Assembly (NCBI GenBank): GCA_024103215.1
Contig: JAGFIY010000161.1
Location: forward strand, 1-36,031
Reading direction: 5' to 3'
Origin: Melioribacteraceae bacterium
Lineage (GTDB): Bacteria; Bacteroidota; Ignavibacteria; Ignavibacteriales; Melioribacteraceae
Length of the DNA stretch: 36,031 nt
Every line of letters begins with the position of its first letter. The first letter of the stretch is position 1. The notes under the pieces are model-generated. The model was not told the origin of the DNA and searched no databases. It was given only the letters and a program-made list of their open reading frames with translations. Shown in pieces: positions 9,828 through 18,904 of the stretch. The position numbers and the translations under genes were made by a program.

Positions 9828-10608
9828 TAATCTTAAAAAAACGATAGGAGTTGCGCTCGGGGTTTGTCTCGTAGCATCAATTTTAGTTTCGACTGCTGCG
9901 GTTGAGTTGAAACCGATTCAAACTAAGAATGCGAAGCTTGATTTGTTGATAAATATTCTCGAAGCCGGAGATTTGTATTCGCCCGGTGTTGATATTCAAC
10001 AGACGTATAACGAAAAAATTTCGGCTGAATTAATTGAGCTTGAAACCGGTAAACCTCTAACGGAATCGGAATATACTGCGGAATTAACCCCTGAAAAATT
10101 TGATCTTAAATCTTGGGCATCAAGCCCGGAACTTGGAACCCCTATTCCTTCCGAACAAGATCTGGCAGATATAAAAAGACAGCCAAAATATATGGCTGTT
10201 TATACAGTCAAAAATACCGATGGCGAAATCGAGAAATATATTATGCCGATTATGGGTACGGGGTTGTGGTCAACTTTATACGGATTCATTGCATTAGATA
10301 AAGATCTCAAGACTATTAAAGGATTTACATTTTACGAGCACGGAGAAACACCCGGTCTTGGTGGTGAAGTTGATAATCCAAAATGGAAACAGCAATGGGT
10401 GGGAAAAAAAGCATTTGATGATAACTGGGATGTTAAAATACAAGTTCTGAAAGGAACTGTCGATGAAACTGATCCTAACAAACAATTTAAAGTTGACGGA
10501 CTTTCGGGATCGACTTTAACCACCCGGGGGGTGGATAACTTAGTCCGTTATTGGCTAGGCGAAAATGGTTATGGTCACTTTATTGACTATTTAAGAGGTG
10601 AGAGCTAA
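9817..10608 (+). CDS. nqrC: Na+-NQR subunit C, covalent FMN subunit
   Basis: Single-span subunit with covalent FMN that passes electrons between NqrD/E and NqrB. It has 263 residues, one N-terminal helix (about 9-30) and a periplasmic FMN-binding domain. The flavin attachment motif is [12 protein letters not shown] with Thr233. The position before that Thr is Ser instead of the commoner Ala, so the motif reads [17 protein letters not shown] and [16 protein letters not shown] are typical NqrC stretches. A clear AAAGGAG ribosome site lies at 9799-9805, inside the end of nqrB. The stop overlaps the nqrD ATG by one base. Confidence 0.96.
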   Translation: MSSDNLKKTIGVALGVCLVASILVSTAAVELKPIQTKNAKLDLLINILEAGDLYSPGVDIQQTYNEKISAELIELETGKPLTESEYTAELTPEKFDLKSWASSPELGTPIPSEQDLADIKRQPKYMAVYTVKNTDGEIEKYIMPIMGTGLWSTLYGFIALDKDLKTIKGFTFYEHGETPGLGGEVDNPKWKQQWVGKKAFDDNWDVKIQVLKGTVDETDPNKQFKVDGLSGSTLTTRGVDNLVRYWLGENGYGHFIDYLRGES

Positions 10609-11228
10609 TGAAAAAATATAAAGAGATATTATTCGATCCGATTTTTAATAATAATCCAATCGCGCTTCAGATATTAGGAATATGTTCCGCTCTTGCGGTT
10701 ACATCAAAATTGGAAACCTCAGTTGTTATGTCAATTGCGGTAACTTTGGTTGTTGCCTTTTCAAATCTATTTGTAAGTTTGATTAGAAATCATATTTCAA
10801 GCAGTACAAGAATTTTGATCGAAATGACGATCATTGCATCGCTGGTTATTATTGCGGATCAATTGATTAAAGCATTTGCTTATGATGTTAGTAAACAACT
10901 TTCGGTATATGTCGGACTAATAATTACAAACTGTATTGTTATGGGAAGGGCAGAAGCCTTTGCGCTTAAAAACAAACCATTTCCCAGTTTCCTTGATGGA
11001 ATCGGCAATGGCTTAGGTTACAGCTTTATTCTTCTAACAGTCGGATTTGTTAGGGAATTGATCGGTTCAGGTAAATTATTCGGCATCACAATTTTCTCAT
11101 CCGTTAATGACGGCGGATGGTATTTACCTAACGGATTATTTTTGTTGGCTCCAAGCGCATTCTTTCTGATTGGATTAATCATATGGACGATAAGAACCTT
11201 CAAACCAGAGCAAGTGGAAGAGGAATAA
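10608..11228 (+). CDS. nqrD: Na+-NQR subunit D
   Basis: Integral membrane subunit of 206 residues with six predicted helices, forming a pseudo-symmetric pair with NqrE. Cys26 ([10 protein letters not shown]) and Cys109 ([10 protein letters not shown]) are the two ligands which, with two from NqrE, hold the intramembrane iron-sulfur centre. EAFALKNKP and [14 protein letters not shown] are characteristic. The start overlaps the nqrC stop by one base (TAATG) and only one base separates it from nqrE. Confidence 0.96.
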   Translation: MKKYKEILFDPIFNNNPIALQILGICSALAVTSKLETSVVMSIAVTLVVAFSNLFVSLIRNHISSSTRILIEMTIIASLVIIADQLIKAFAYDVSKQLSVYVGLIITNCIVMGRAEAFALKNKPFPSFLDGIGNGLGYSFILLTVGFVRELIGSGKLFGITIFSSVNDGGWYLPNGLFLLAPSAFFLIGLIIWTIRTFKPEQVEEE

Positions 11229-11229
11229 G

Positions 11230-11841
11230 ATGGTAGAATATTATTTAAGTCTTTTTGTTAAGTCAATATTCGTTGAGAATATTGCTCTCGCATTCTTCCT
11301 TGGGATGTGTACTTTTCTTGCCGTATCTAAAAGAGTTGATACAGCTATCGGTTTGGGTATCGCAGTGGTTGTTGTGCAGGCAATTACGATGCCGGTTAAC
11401 AATTTGATATACCAAAACGTTCTTAAAGAAGGTGCTTTAAGCTGGATGGGATTAGATAATGTTGATCTGACATTCATAGGACTCATCACCTACATTGGCG
11501 TTATTGCTGCTATGGTTCAAATTCTTGAAATGACGCTCGATAAATATGTTCCCTCGTTATATAACTCATTGGGAATATTTCTTCCTCTTATTACTGTAAA
11601 CTGTGCGATTCTTGGTGGTTCTTTATTTATGGTTCAACGAGATTACAACTTTCCCGAAAGCGTCGTTTTCGGATTAGGTTCTGGAATTGGTTTTGCATTA
11701 GCGGTTATTGCTTTAGCAGGTATTAGAGAAAAAATGAAATACAGCAATGTGCCCCAAGGGTTGAGAGGATTGGGTATTACTTTTATTACCGTTGGTTTGA
11801 TGGCAATTGCATTTATGTTGTTTTCTGGAATTCAACTTTAG
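11230..11841 (+). CDS. nqrE: Na+-NQR subunit E
   Basis: Second half of the NqrD/NqrE membrane pair, 203 residues with six helices. Cys27 ([13 protein letters not shown]) and Cys125 ([14 protein letters not shown]) are the expected metal-centre ligands. [20 protein letters not shown] and [19 protein letters not shown] are strongly conserved family stretches. A GAGGA ribosome site sits in the last codons of nqrD. It is followed after 9 bp by nqrF. Confidence 0.96.
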   Translation: MVEYYLSLFVKSIFVENIALAFFLGMCTFLAVSKRVDTAIGLGIAVVVVQAITMPVNNLIYQNVLKEGALSWMGLDNVDLTFIGLITYIGVIAAMVQILEMTLDKYVPSLYNSLGIFLPLITVNCAILGGSLFMVQRDYNFPESVVFGLGSGIGFALAVIALAGIREKMKYSNVPQGLRGLGITFITVGLMAIAFMLFSGIQL

Positions 11842-11850
11842 AGGAATTTA

Positions 11851-13086
11851 ATGGACGGAATTAGTCTGATTATCCTTGGCGTAGTTTTCTTTACGCTTAT
11901 TGTACTGCTTTTAGTCGGAATTATTTTAGTTGCTCGTTCTAAACTTGTAACCACCGGCAACGTTAAAATCGAAATTAACGAAGATCCCGAACATACTATA
12001 ACTGTTCCTGTTGGCGGAAAGTTATTGAATGTGTTGGCAGATCAGAAAATTTTTATTCCGTCGGCTTGCGGCGGCGGCGGCACATGCGGTGAATGTAAAC
12101 TAATTGTTACTGAAGGCGGCGGTGATGTTTTACCTACTGAAAAATCAAAATTATCTCGTGGTCAAATTCGTGAGAATTATAGATTAAGCTGCCAGGTTGC
12201 CGTAAAAAACGATATGAAAATTGAAGTCGAACCCGAAGTTTTCGATATTAAGAAATGGGAGTGCACGGTAAAGTCTAACAAAAATGTTGCTACGTTTATT
12301 AAAGAACTTGTGCTCGAACTCCCCGAAGGTGAAAATGTTGACTTTAGAGCCGGCGGTTATATTCAAATTGAAGCCCCTCCGCACGAAGTTGATTTTAAAG
12401 ATTTCGATATTGAAGATGAATACAAACCGGATTGGGACAAATACAATGTGTGGCGTTACAAATCAAAAGTTGATGAAGATATAGTTCGTGCGTATTCGAT
12501 GGCTAATTATCCCGAAGAGAGGGGAATAATAATGCTGAACGTTCGGATCGCAACACCGCCGCCGAATAAGCCGGATGTTCCTCCGGGACAAATGTCATCC
12601 TACATTTTCAATCTTAAACCCGGTGATAAAGTTACTATCTCAGGACCTTACGGCGAATTCTTTGCGAAAGACACAGATAACGAAATGGTATTTGTTGGAG
12701 GAGGTGCTGGAATGGCACCGATGCGTTCTCATATTTTCGATCAGTTGAAACGAATAAAAACGGATCGGAAAATGACTTTCTGGTACGGAGCGAGAAGTTT
12801 AAGAGAAGTGTTCTATGCGGAAGAATTTGACGAACTTCAAGAAAAACATCCTAATTTTAAGTGGTACTTGGCGCTCTCGGAACCGCTTCCGGAAGACAAT
12901 TGGAATGGACCAACGGGATTTATTCATCAAGTGCTTCTTGAAAATTATCTAAAAGATCATCCCGCTCCTGAAGATTGCGAATATTACATGTGCGGTCCGC
13001 CGATGATGAACGCAGCAGTTATCAAAACTCTTGAAGATCTTGGCGTAGAACCTGAAAATATTATGCTTGACGATTTTGGCGGATAA
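11851..13086 (+). CDS. nqrF: Na+-NQR subunit F, NADH-oxidising 2Fe-2S/FAD subunit
   Basis: Entry point for electrons: it oxidises NADH and passes electrons through FAD to a 2Fe-2S cluster. It has 411 residues with one N-terminal membrane helix (about 5-28). A plant-type ferredoxin domain (about 36-125) has ligands Cys73, Cys79, Cys82 and Cys114 in [12 protein letters not shown] and LSCQ. A ferredoxin-reductase domain follows, with the FAD motif RAYSMANY (213-220) and NADH motif [11 protein letters not shown] (283-293). The C-terminus ends DDFGG as usual. AGAGGA lies 5-10 bases upstream of the ATG. It is the last structural subunit; a long-looped hairpin lies about 45 bp downstream. Confidence 0.96.
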   Translation: MDGISLIILGVVFFTLIVLLLVGIILVARSKLVTTGNVKIEINEDPEHTITVPVGGKLLNVLADQKIFIPSACGGGGTCGECKLIVTEGGGDVLPTEKSKLSRGQIRENYRLSCQVAVKNDMKIEVEPEVFDIKKWECTVKSNKNVATFIKELVLELPEGENVDFRAGGYIQIEAPPHEVDFKDFDIEDEYKPDWDKYNVWRYKSKVDEDIVRAYSMANYPEERGIIMLNVRIATPPPNKPDVPPGQMSSYIFNLKPGDKVTISGPYGEFFAKDTDNEMVFVGGGAGMAPMRSHIFDQLKRIKTDRKMTFWYGARSLREVFYAEEFDELQEKHPNFKWYLALSEPLPEDNWNGPTGFIHQVLLENYLKDHPAPEDCEYYMCGPPMMNAAVIKTLEDLGVEPENIMLDDFGG

Positions 13087-13132
13087 TTGTTATATTAATT
13101 CGAATTTGACTCAAAACATTCTTTGAATTATT

Positions 13133-13169
13133 AAGCGGTGCAGCTTCTTTTTGAAATTTTGTACCGCTT
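13133..13169 (+). terminator. Weak hairpin after nqrF
   Basis: AAGCGGT (13133-13139) pairs with ACCGCTT (13163-13169) around a 23-nt loop and is followed by a short T-rich run (TAGTTTTA). The stem is perfect but the loop is long and the T tract poor. It may give partial termination or protect the nqrABCDEF message, leaving reduced expression of the downstream CBS-apbE genes. Confidence 0.35.
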
Positions 13170-13222
13170 TAGTTTTATCAGTCGATTCTCATTACGAACT
13201 TTAAAACAAAGTGAGGTCATTT

Positions 13223-13684
13223 ATGAAAACCGCAGCAGAATTACTACAAGAAAAAGGAAATGAGATATTCAGTGTTCCACCTGATTCAACAATATATGAT
13301 GCTCTGCAATTAATGAACAAAAACAACATTGGAGCTATGCTTGTTGAAGAAAACGGCAACATTATCGGTATTTGGACTGAAAGGGACCTTACACGGAATA
13401 TGCTGAGAGATGGTTTCGATATCAGAAAAACAAAAATTAAAGATGTAATGATTTCCGACCTCATTAAAGTTCCTCACGATTGTACTACTTATAAAATGAT
13501 GGATATTTTTCTCGGTAAAAGGCTGCGTCACCTTTTAGTAGAGAAAGAAGGCAAATTTATAGGATTGCTTTCAATCGGAGATGTCATAAAAGCAAATCTA
13601 ATGGCTAAATCCCAAGAACTTGAAGAGCTTAATAAAATTGTAAGCTTCGAATATTATTCGAATTGGAGATGGAAAAAGAAGTAA
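13223..13684 (+). CDS. CBS-domain pair protein in the nqr cluster
   Basis: A 153-residue soluble protein consisting almost entirely of two CBS motifs (about 12-62 and 75-125), with GIWTERDLTRNMLRDG closing the first and GLLSIGDVIKANL closing the second. CBS pairs usually bind adenine nucleotides (AMP, ATP, NADH, SAM) and act as energy sensors; no output domain is fused here. I chose ATG 13223 because GAGG at 13213-13216 sits six bases before it; an in-frame GTG lies 12 bases upstream. Its stop overlaps the apbE ATG by one base (TAATG), tying it to Nqr maturation. The partner and ligand are unknown. Confidence 0.85.
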   Translation: MKTAAELLQEKGNEIFSVPPDSTIYDALQLMNKNNIGAMLVEENGNIIGIWTERDLTRNMLRDGFDIRKTKIKDVMISDLIKVPHDCTTYKMMDIFLGKRLRHLLVEKEGKFIGLLSIGDVIKANLMAKSQELEELNKIVSFEYYSNWRWKKK

Positions 13685-14727
13685 TGACCATCCGTTTCGG
13701 ATTTTTTCTATCAATAATTTTATCATTCCTAATTCTCCTAAACTCGTGTAATACGGAAAAACAAGTTGAAGATCCATTTGTTATAAATGGATCAACGATG
13801 GGAACATACTATACTGTAAAAATCGTAAAAAATGATTCGCTCTTTACAAAAGAATATTATGAATCTTTGAAGAACAGAATAGATTCGGTTCTATATATTG
13901 TTAATCGTCAGATGTCAACATATATGGAAGATTCTGAGATTAGTATATTTAACAGCTTTCAAGATACAGGGTGGTTTCCTATAAGTTATGACTTTGCTTA
14001 TGTCGTAAAAACTGCACTTGATATTTCTGCAAAGACAGATACAGCACTCGATATATCTGTTGGTCCACTTGTTAACCTCTGGGGTTTTGGACCTGGTAAA
14101 GATAGATTAAATAAACTACCGGATTCTCTAGAGATTAAAAACTTATTGAGTCTTGTCGGTATTGGTAACCTAGATATAAGATTAAAACCGCCGAGTATAA
14201 AAAAAGCAATTCCGGAGATGTATATTGATCTTTCATCGATTGCTAAAGGATTTGGTGTGGATAAAGTAAGTGAATTATTAACTGATGATAACCACAATAA
14301 TTTTATGGTTGAAATTGGCGGAGAAGTTTTTGCGAGAGGTAGTAATCACTTGAATTCTCCTTGGAAAATTGGAATATCAACTCCTAACGAGACGATGGGT
14401 ATTAAGAAAATTTTATCTATTGATAATTTTGCGGTGGCAACTTCGGGTGATTATCGTAATTTCATCTCGATTGATAATAAAATATATTCTCACACAATCG
14501 ATCCAAGAACAGGATGGCCGATTAGACATAATTTAGCCTCAGTAACGGTTATTCACAGTAAATGTATGGTCGCCGATGGTTTTGCGACTGCTTTTGAAGT
14601 GCTTGGCGCAGAAAGATCACTTAAATTAGCAGAAAAATTGAAACTTCCCGTTTATCTGATTGTCAGAGATGATAACGAGTTTATTGAATATATGACTCAA
14701 GAATTTACTAATTTTGTAATTGAATAG
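13684..14727 (+). CDS. apbE: FAD:protein FMN transferase lipoprotein
   Basis: Transfers FMN from FAD to the threonines of NqrB and NqrC through a phosphoester bond, on the outer face of the membrane. The start at 13684 gives 347 residues with a lipoprotein signal whose lipobox is LNSC (Cys22). Family motifs are all present: GSTMGTYYTVKI, DISVGPLVNLWGFGP, IDLSSIAKGFGVDKV, EIGGEVFARG, ATSGDYRNF, HTIDPRTGWP and a final helix ATAFEVLGAERS. ATG 13684 fits the one-base overlap with the CBS gene better than an ATG 21 bases upstream, which would extend the signal peptide. Location right after nqr makes NqrB/NqrC the obvious substrates. Confidence 0.94.
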   Translation: MTIRFGFFLSIILSFLILLNSCNTEKQVEDPFVINGSTMGTYYTVKIVKNDSLFTKEYYESLKNRIDSVLYIVNRQMSTYMEDSEISIFNSFQDTGWFPISYDFAYVVKTALDISAKTDTALDISVGPLVNLWGFGPGKDRLNKLPDSLEIKNLLSLVGIGNLDIRLKPPSIKKAIPEMYIDLSSIAKGFGVDKVSELLTDDNHNNFMVEIGGEVFARGSNHLNSPWKIGISTPNETMGIKKILSIDNFAVATSGDYRNFISIDNKIYSHTIDPRTGWPIRHNLASVTVIHSKCMVADGFATAFEVLGAERSLKLAEKLKLPVYLIVRDDNEFIEYMTQEFTNFVIE

Positions 14728-14748
14728 AAGAATAGAAAGGCGGAAATA

Positions 14749-14940
14749 ATGGAATATATAATTCTTCCGGCAATTTTTTCGATAGCAGTTGTCGGCTTTG
14801 GTTTAGCTCTTCACTTCAGTAAATATAAACAAGAAGATAAAGGTTGCTGCGGTGGAGGACACTGCTCTACGGACGGATCTCATAAAACTCACGGATGTTA
14901 TTCATCAAAACTTGAGTACTTGGATAAAGTTACAAAATAA
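14749..14940 (+). CDS. Four-cysteine membrane miniprotein, NqrM-like by position and layout
   Basis: A 63-residue protein with one N-terminal helix (about 3-22), then a short cytoplasmic tail carrying Cys33, Cys34, Cys39 and Cys50 plus several His (GCCGGGHC, KTHGCY). NqrM (DUF539) has the same plan, a single helix followed by four essential cysteines. It lies directly after apbE in many bacteria and is needed to build the metal centre held by NqrD and NqrE. The cysteine spacing here is not the SCGG / CxC pattern I remember for proteobacterial NqrM, so this may be a divergent NqrM or an unrelated metal-handling protein such as the FeoB-associated Cys-rich type. AAAGGCGG upstream is a good ribosome site. 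A terminator follows immediately. Confidence 0.75.
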   Translation: MEYIILPAIFSIAVVGFGLALHFSKYKQEDKGCCGGGHCSTDGSHKTHGCYSSKLEYLDKVTK

Positions 14941-14942
14941 TT

Positions 14943-14965
14943 AAGCTGCTGTTGCAGCTTTTTTT
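14943..14965 (+). terminator. Intrinsic terminator closing the nqr-apbE run
   Basis: AAGCTGC (14943-14949), TGTT loop and GCAGCTT (14954-14960) form a perfect 7-bp stem, running straight into a seven-T tract (14959-14965). It starts two bases after the stop of the four-cysteine protein, so that gene belongs to the upstream transcription unit. Confidence 0.85.
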
Positions 14966-14998
14966 ATAAATATTCACTTCAACTAATTTGAGAACCCA

Positions 14999-15967
14999 TT
15001 GAATAGATTCTATAAATTTTTTCTGATATTACTTCCGGTAATTTTCTCTAACGGATGCACCTCGGAAAAAAAGGAAGTACAAGTGCAAGCACCGCTAAAG
15101 TATGATCTGAAAATTGCATACAATGTGCTTGAAAATGAAGCAACGGATGACTATGAAATTTATATAATGAATCTTGACGGCTCCGAGAAAAAGAATATAT
15201 CAAACTCACCATCTGTGGATTGGGTTTATTATTCTTATGAGGGGAAAATTTATTTTCTCTCAGATCGTGATACAACTAAAAGAAAATATTTTCTTTATGA
15301 AATGGATCACGATGGTAAAAACATCCGCAGAATATCAAGGTTTCTTCTGAATGATTCATACTTTTCTTCAAGAAATGATGGCGAGGAACTTGTTGTCTCT
15401 TCATCAAAAGATGGTAATAGTGAAATTTATATCATTGATCTTGAAGGAAACGAATTAGCGAGACTTACAAACAATAATTATTATGATTCCGATCCTTATT
15501 TTTCACCTGACGGTAATCAAGTCGTATTTCGTTCAAAACGAACCGGTATTGATGAACTTTGGATGATGAATTCTGATGGAACTAATCAGTATCAGTTAAC
15601 ACATTATCCGGAAAATGACACTTCAATAATCAAAGATGGTTATCATGCTGGCCCACCTGAATGGGAACCGACAACAAATATGATTTCCTTTGCCAGCAAA
15701 CGGGAAGGGTTTTATAATATTTATACGATCATGCCTGACGGATCACAGTTAACGAGATTATCTCCGGATAGTTCAAATCAGCTATATCATTCGTGGGGAC
15801 CATTTGCAGGTGCGCTAACTTATGATAATCGAATAGCAGGTGAAGAAGATTATAATATTTTCATTGCAAATTTTGTATATAATGCGATTGACCAATTGAC
15901 CGATTCTCCAAAAGCGGAAATGGGACCGCTCTTTGTAAAAGTCTTTAGAGAATTACTTAAGAATTAA
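14999..15967 (+). CDS. Beta-propeller (TolB-like PD40 repeat) lipoprotein
   Basis: A 322-residue exported lipoprotein. The TTG start at 14999 is the only one that yields the complete signal MNRFYKFFLILLPVIFSNGC with acylated Cys20. The body carries about five WD40-like PD40 repeats, each with the NSDG / DLDG turn and a following Leu-Thr strand (EIYIMNLDGSEKKNIS, EIYIIDLEGNELARLT, ELWMMNSDGTNQYQLT, NIYTIMPDGSQLTRLS), and a YFSPDGNQVVF blade. These propellers usually bind peptides or proteins in the periplasm or on the cell surface; a specific partner cannot be told. It begins a co-directional run; the M28 peptidase gene follows after 36 bp and may act with it. Confidence 0.85.
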   Translation: MNRFYKFFLILLPVIFSNGCTSEKKEVQVQAPLKYDLKIAYNVLENEATDDYEIYIMNLDGSEKKNISNSPSVDWVYYSYEGKIYFLSDRDTTKRKYFLYEMDHDGKNIRRISRFLLNDSYFSSRNDGEELVVSSSKDGNSEIYIIDLEGNELARLTNNNYYDSDPYFSPDGNQVVFRSKRTGIDELWMMNSDGTNQYQLTHYPENDTSIIKDGYHAGPPEWEPTTNMISFASKREGFYNIYTIMPDGSQLTRLSPDSSNQLYHSWGPFAGALTYDNRIAGEEDYNIFIANFVYNAIDQLTDSPKAEMGPLFVKVFRELLKN

Positions 15968-16003
15968 AATAAATATTATAGCAAGAAACAACCGGAGTTT
16001 ATC

Positions 16004-17779
16004 ATGAGATTTCGTTATTCATTTTTTATATTCTTCGTACTTTCATTTGTAATAGTTGCACAGGCACAAGAATCCGAAGAAATTACCGTAGATGAATTAA
16101 CAGCACACATCAAGTATTTAGCGTCGGACGAACTGGAGGGCAGAAAACCTGGCACATTGGGCGGAAAACTAGCTGCTGAATATATTCGTAACGAATTGAA
16201 AAAAAATAGTATAAAATTACTTGGTGAAGACGGTTTTCAAAATTTTGATGTGTTAAAAGGAATTGAAGTAGGTGAGGGGACAAAATTTTTAATTGGTGAA
16301 AAAGAATTGGAATTCTCAAAAGACTACTCGCTTTTTCCGATTTCTTCAGAAGGTGACGCAATCTCATCAACCGTTTTCTGCGGTTATGGTTTTAGTATCG
16401 ACGAAGAAAACCTGAACTGGAATGACTATAAAGATATTGACGTCACAGGGAAATGGGTAATTGTGCTTCGAGGTGCTCCAATTGATTCCACCGGTAGATT
16501 TGAGAATTATTCTGCTTTAAGAAAGAAGGCTCTTACAGCCAAAGATAACGGAGCTGCAGGAATAATTTTCGTATCCGGTTTACAGTTTGATCCTGATGAT
16601 GAACTTGTAGAACTTGATAATTCACGCGAAAGTAATGTTGGAATTCCTGTTCTCCAATTAAAAAGAAATGTTCTCGATGAAATATTTACCGAATTTGAAA
16701 TATCTGTCGAACAAATGGAAGCTTTTTATGCAGAGAATTTAGCTCCTTACAGTATCGCTCTTGATATACCTTTTGATATTTCTGTGAAAATAAAAAAATT
16801 GACCGATAAAACTCAAAATATAATTGCAATTGTTGAAGGATCAGATCCTATCCTTAAAGATGAATATATTATTATCGGAGCACACTACGATCACCTTGGT
16901 ATGGGAGGTCCCGGTTCGGGATCACGCCGTCCAGACACAATAGATGTTCATAACGGAGCAGATGATAATGCTTCAGGGTCCGCAGCAATTCTGGAGATAA
17001 TTGAAAAAATTCAAGCCAATGCTTCTGAATTTAAACGGAGTATAATTTTTGTCGCATTTGCTGCTGAAGAAATGGGATTGCTCGGATCAAAATATTTTAC
17101 AGAGAATCCTCCTGTACCGTTGGAAAAGATAAAGTTTATGATAAATCTTGATATGGTTGGAAGACTCAATGAAGAAGATAAATCAATATCGATTGGAGGT
17201 ACAGGTACAGCAGTAGGTCTTCCCGAATTGATAAATGATGTTCTAAATAGTTATGAAATGAAAGCAACTCTCTCTCCCGAAGGATTCGGTCCTTCGGATC
17301 ATGCTTCATTTTATGCTAAAGATATTCCCGTAATGTTTCTTTTTACAGGTATTCACGATGATTATCATACTCCCGAGGACGATTGGGACAAGTTGAATTT
17401 TGAAGGAGAAAAATTAGTTTCGGATTTTGCGTATTCTATCATTGAGAGAATTTCAAATCTTGATCTCAGTTTAGTTTATCAGGAAGCCGGTCCTAAAGAG
17501 AGAAGCAGTGAAACAAGAAAATTTAAAGTTACCTTGGGAATAATGCCAGATGTTGCTGCATCGGATTCGAGAGGTCTAAGAGTCGACGGTGTTATTAAAG
17601 ATCGACCTGCGTTCTATGCCGGAATGAAGAAAGGTGATGTTATCATTTCAATGGACGGGAAGGAAGTTGGCGATATTTATGATTATATGAACCGTCTCTC
17701 ATCTTTCAAACAAGGACAGAGAATCACTGTTGAAGTTTTACGAGGGGAGGAAAAGGTTATTTTAATTGTAGAATTATAG
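16004..17779 (+). CDS. Exported M28 aminopeptidase with PA and PDZ domains
   Basis: Zinc aminopeptidase of 591 residues with a signal peptide (MRFRYSFFIFFVLSFVIVAQA). A protease-associated insert lies at about 110-250. The M28 catalytic core has AHYDH (His294), NGADDNASG (Asp321), the base and ligand pair AAEEMGLLGS (Glu355/Glu356), NLDMVGR (Asp383) and DDYHTPED (His455), which covers the full di-zinc set. A C-terminal PDZ domain (about 500-591; GLRVDGVIKDRPAFYAGMKK) probably recognises peptide C-termini or regulates access. GGAG lies 8 bases before the ATG. It probably degrades imported or secreted peptides in the periplasm or outside. The gene lies in a tight run with the lipoprotein before and the NTPase after (8 bp). 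Confidence 0.93.
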   Translation: MRFRYSFFIFFVLSFVIVAQAQESEEITVDELTAHIKYLASDELEGRKPGTLGGKLAAEYIRNELKKNSIKLLGEDGFQNFDVLKGIEVGEGTKFLIGEKELEFSKDYSLFPISSEGDAISSTVFCGYGFSIDEENLNWNDYKDIDVTGKWVIVLRGAPIDSTGRFENYSALRKKALTAKDNGAAGIIFVSGLQFDPDDELVELDNSRESNVGIPVLQLKRNVLDEIFTEFEISVEQMEAFYAENLAPYSIALDIPFDISVKIKKLTDKTQNIIAIVEGSDPILKDEYIIIGAHYDHLGMGGPGSGSRRPDTIDVHNGADDNASGSAAILEIIEKIQANASEFKRSIIFVAFAAEEMGLLGSKYFTENPPVPLEKIKFMINLDMVGRLNEEDKSISIGGTGTAVGLPELINDVLNSYEMKATLSPEGFGPSDHASFYAKDIPVMFLFTGIHDDYHTPEDDWDKLNFEGEKLVSDFAYSIIERISNLDLSLVYQEAGPKERSSETRKFKVTLGIMPDVAASDSRGLRVDGVIKDRPAFYAGMKKGDVIISMDGKEVGDIYDYMNRLSSFKQGQRITVEVLRGEEKVILIVEL

Positions 17780-17787
17780 TCCATACA

Positions 17788-18258
17788 ATGTTGATAATAT
17801 TAACCGGTGAGATCGGAACAGGTAAAACTACAAAGTTGAAAAACTGGTCTGAAAAAAATCCCGAGTTTAAAGGTATACTTCAATTAAACATAAATGGAAG
17901 ACGAATTCTTTGTGATGTTTCAACCCAAGAATCGAAAGAATTATCCACTAACAGTATAAGCAATACAGTCCAAATCGGAAAATACAAATTCGACATCAAA
18001 GTGATGCAGTGGGGAAGTGATATTTTGGAAAAGCTGCTCATTGAAGAATATCCGAAAATAATCGTTGATGAATATGGAAAACTAGAGATCGCAGGTGAAG
18101 GACTTGAACCAACAATTGGTAAACTTATTAATAAATCCCTTATTGGCTCATTAGACTTGATTTTAGTAATCCGGAAAAATCTACTTGAAGATTTTTTAAA
18201 AAAATATTCAATAGCTGAAAATAATTTTAAATATTTTTATGATGTTTATGAAGATTAA
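17788..18258 (+). CDS. THEP1-like nucleoside-triphosphatase
   Basis: A 156-residue P-loop NTPase. Walker A is GEIGTGKTT (residues 7-15) and Walker B is IIVDEYGKLEI (91-101), whose DExGxLE form is the signature of the THEP1/DUF2478 group of nucleoside triphosphatases. Members hydrolyse a broad range of NTPs in vitro and the cellular role is unsettled. Here the gene starts 8 bp after the peptidase and its end overlaps the start of the MOSC gene, suggesting joint translation with the latter. The pairing with a MOSC protein could mean a link to molybdopterin-guanine dinucleotide chemistry or to nucleotide quality control; neither is proven. Confidence 0.85.
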   Translation: MLIILTGEIGTGKTTKLKNWSEKNPEFKGILQLNINGRRILCDVSTQESKELSTNSISNTVQIGKYKFDIKVMQWGSDILEKLLIEEYPKIIVDEYGKLEIAGEGLEPTIGKLINKSLIGSLDLILVIRKNLLEDFLKKYSIAENNFKYFYDVYED

Positions 18259-18904
18259 ATATCTGAATATTGGACAACCGGAAGAACACTTCTGGAACGG
18301 TGAAAAAGTTGTTACATCAATCTTTAAAAAATCAATCGACCGACCAGTAAAAGTTAATCAACTTGGCATCGTTGGAGATACTCAAAGTGACAAGGAACAT
18401 CACGGTGGGATGTTTAAAGCGGTTTATGCATATCCATTTGAGCATTATGAAATTTGGAAAGAAAAATTATCCCAGACGATATTTGATATCCCTTCGTTCG
18501 GAGAAAATTTAACTACTATCGGAATGTTTGAAAAGGAAGTCCTAGTTGGAGACGAATTTAAAATTGGATCTGTGATACTCAAAGCAACAGAGCCGCGACT
18601 TCCTTGCAGAAGATTGAACATAAGATTGAATAATAGAGATGCAGTAAAGATTTTCAGTGATTTAAGACTCCCCGGTATTTATTTTTCCGTAGTGCAGGAA
18701 GGTACTATATTACCCGAAGACGATATTGAATTAGTTTTCCGTGATGAAAATAGTATTTCGATTTATGATATCAATAATCTGTTTTTAAGCCGTACCGGAG
18801 ATAAATCTCTTATAGAGCAGGCTTCAAAGATTCCTTATTTGAGGGAAAAGTGGAAACAGCGTTTTGAAGATATATTGAAAACACAAAGTAATTTGAACGA
18901 ATGA
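18248..18904 (+). CDS. MOSC-domain protein of the YiiM type
   Basis: A 218-residue protein with a MOSC beta-barrel (about 20-160) and a C-terminal three-helix segment (about 170-215) as in YiiM. Conserved pieces are GDTQSDKEHHGG, YAYPFEHYEIW, SFGENLTTIG and EPRLPCRRLNIR, where Cys120 is the MOSC cysteine thought to bind molybdenum cofactor or sulfur. E. coli YiiM, with YcbX, takes part in molybdenum-dependent reduction of N-hydroxylated bases such as 6-hydroxylaminopurine. I preferred ATG 18248 because it places the KIKYLNIG strand at the usual N-terminus; ATGs at 18239 and 18242 are also possible. It overlaps the NTPase gene upstream and the HAD gene downstream. Confidence 0.88.
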   Translation: MKIKYLNIGQPEEHFWNGEKVVTSIFKKSIDRPVKVNQLGIVGDTQSDKEHHGGMFKAVYAYPFEHYEIWKEKLSQTIFDIPSFGENLTTIGMFEKEVLVGDEFKIGSVILKATEPRLPCRRLNIRLNNRDAVKIFSDLRLPGIYFSVVQEGTILPEDDIELVFRDENSISIYDINNLFLSRTGDKSLIEQASKIPYLREKWKQRFEDILKTQSNLNE

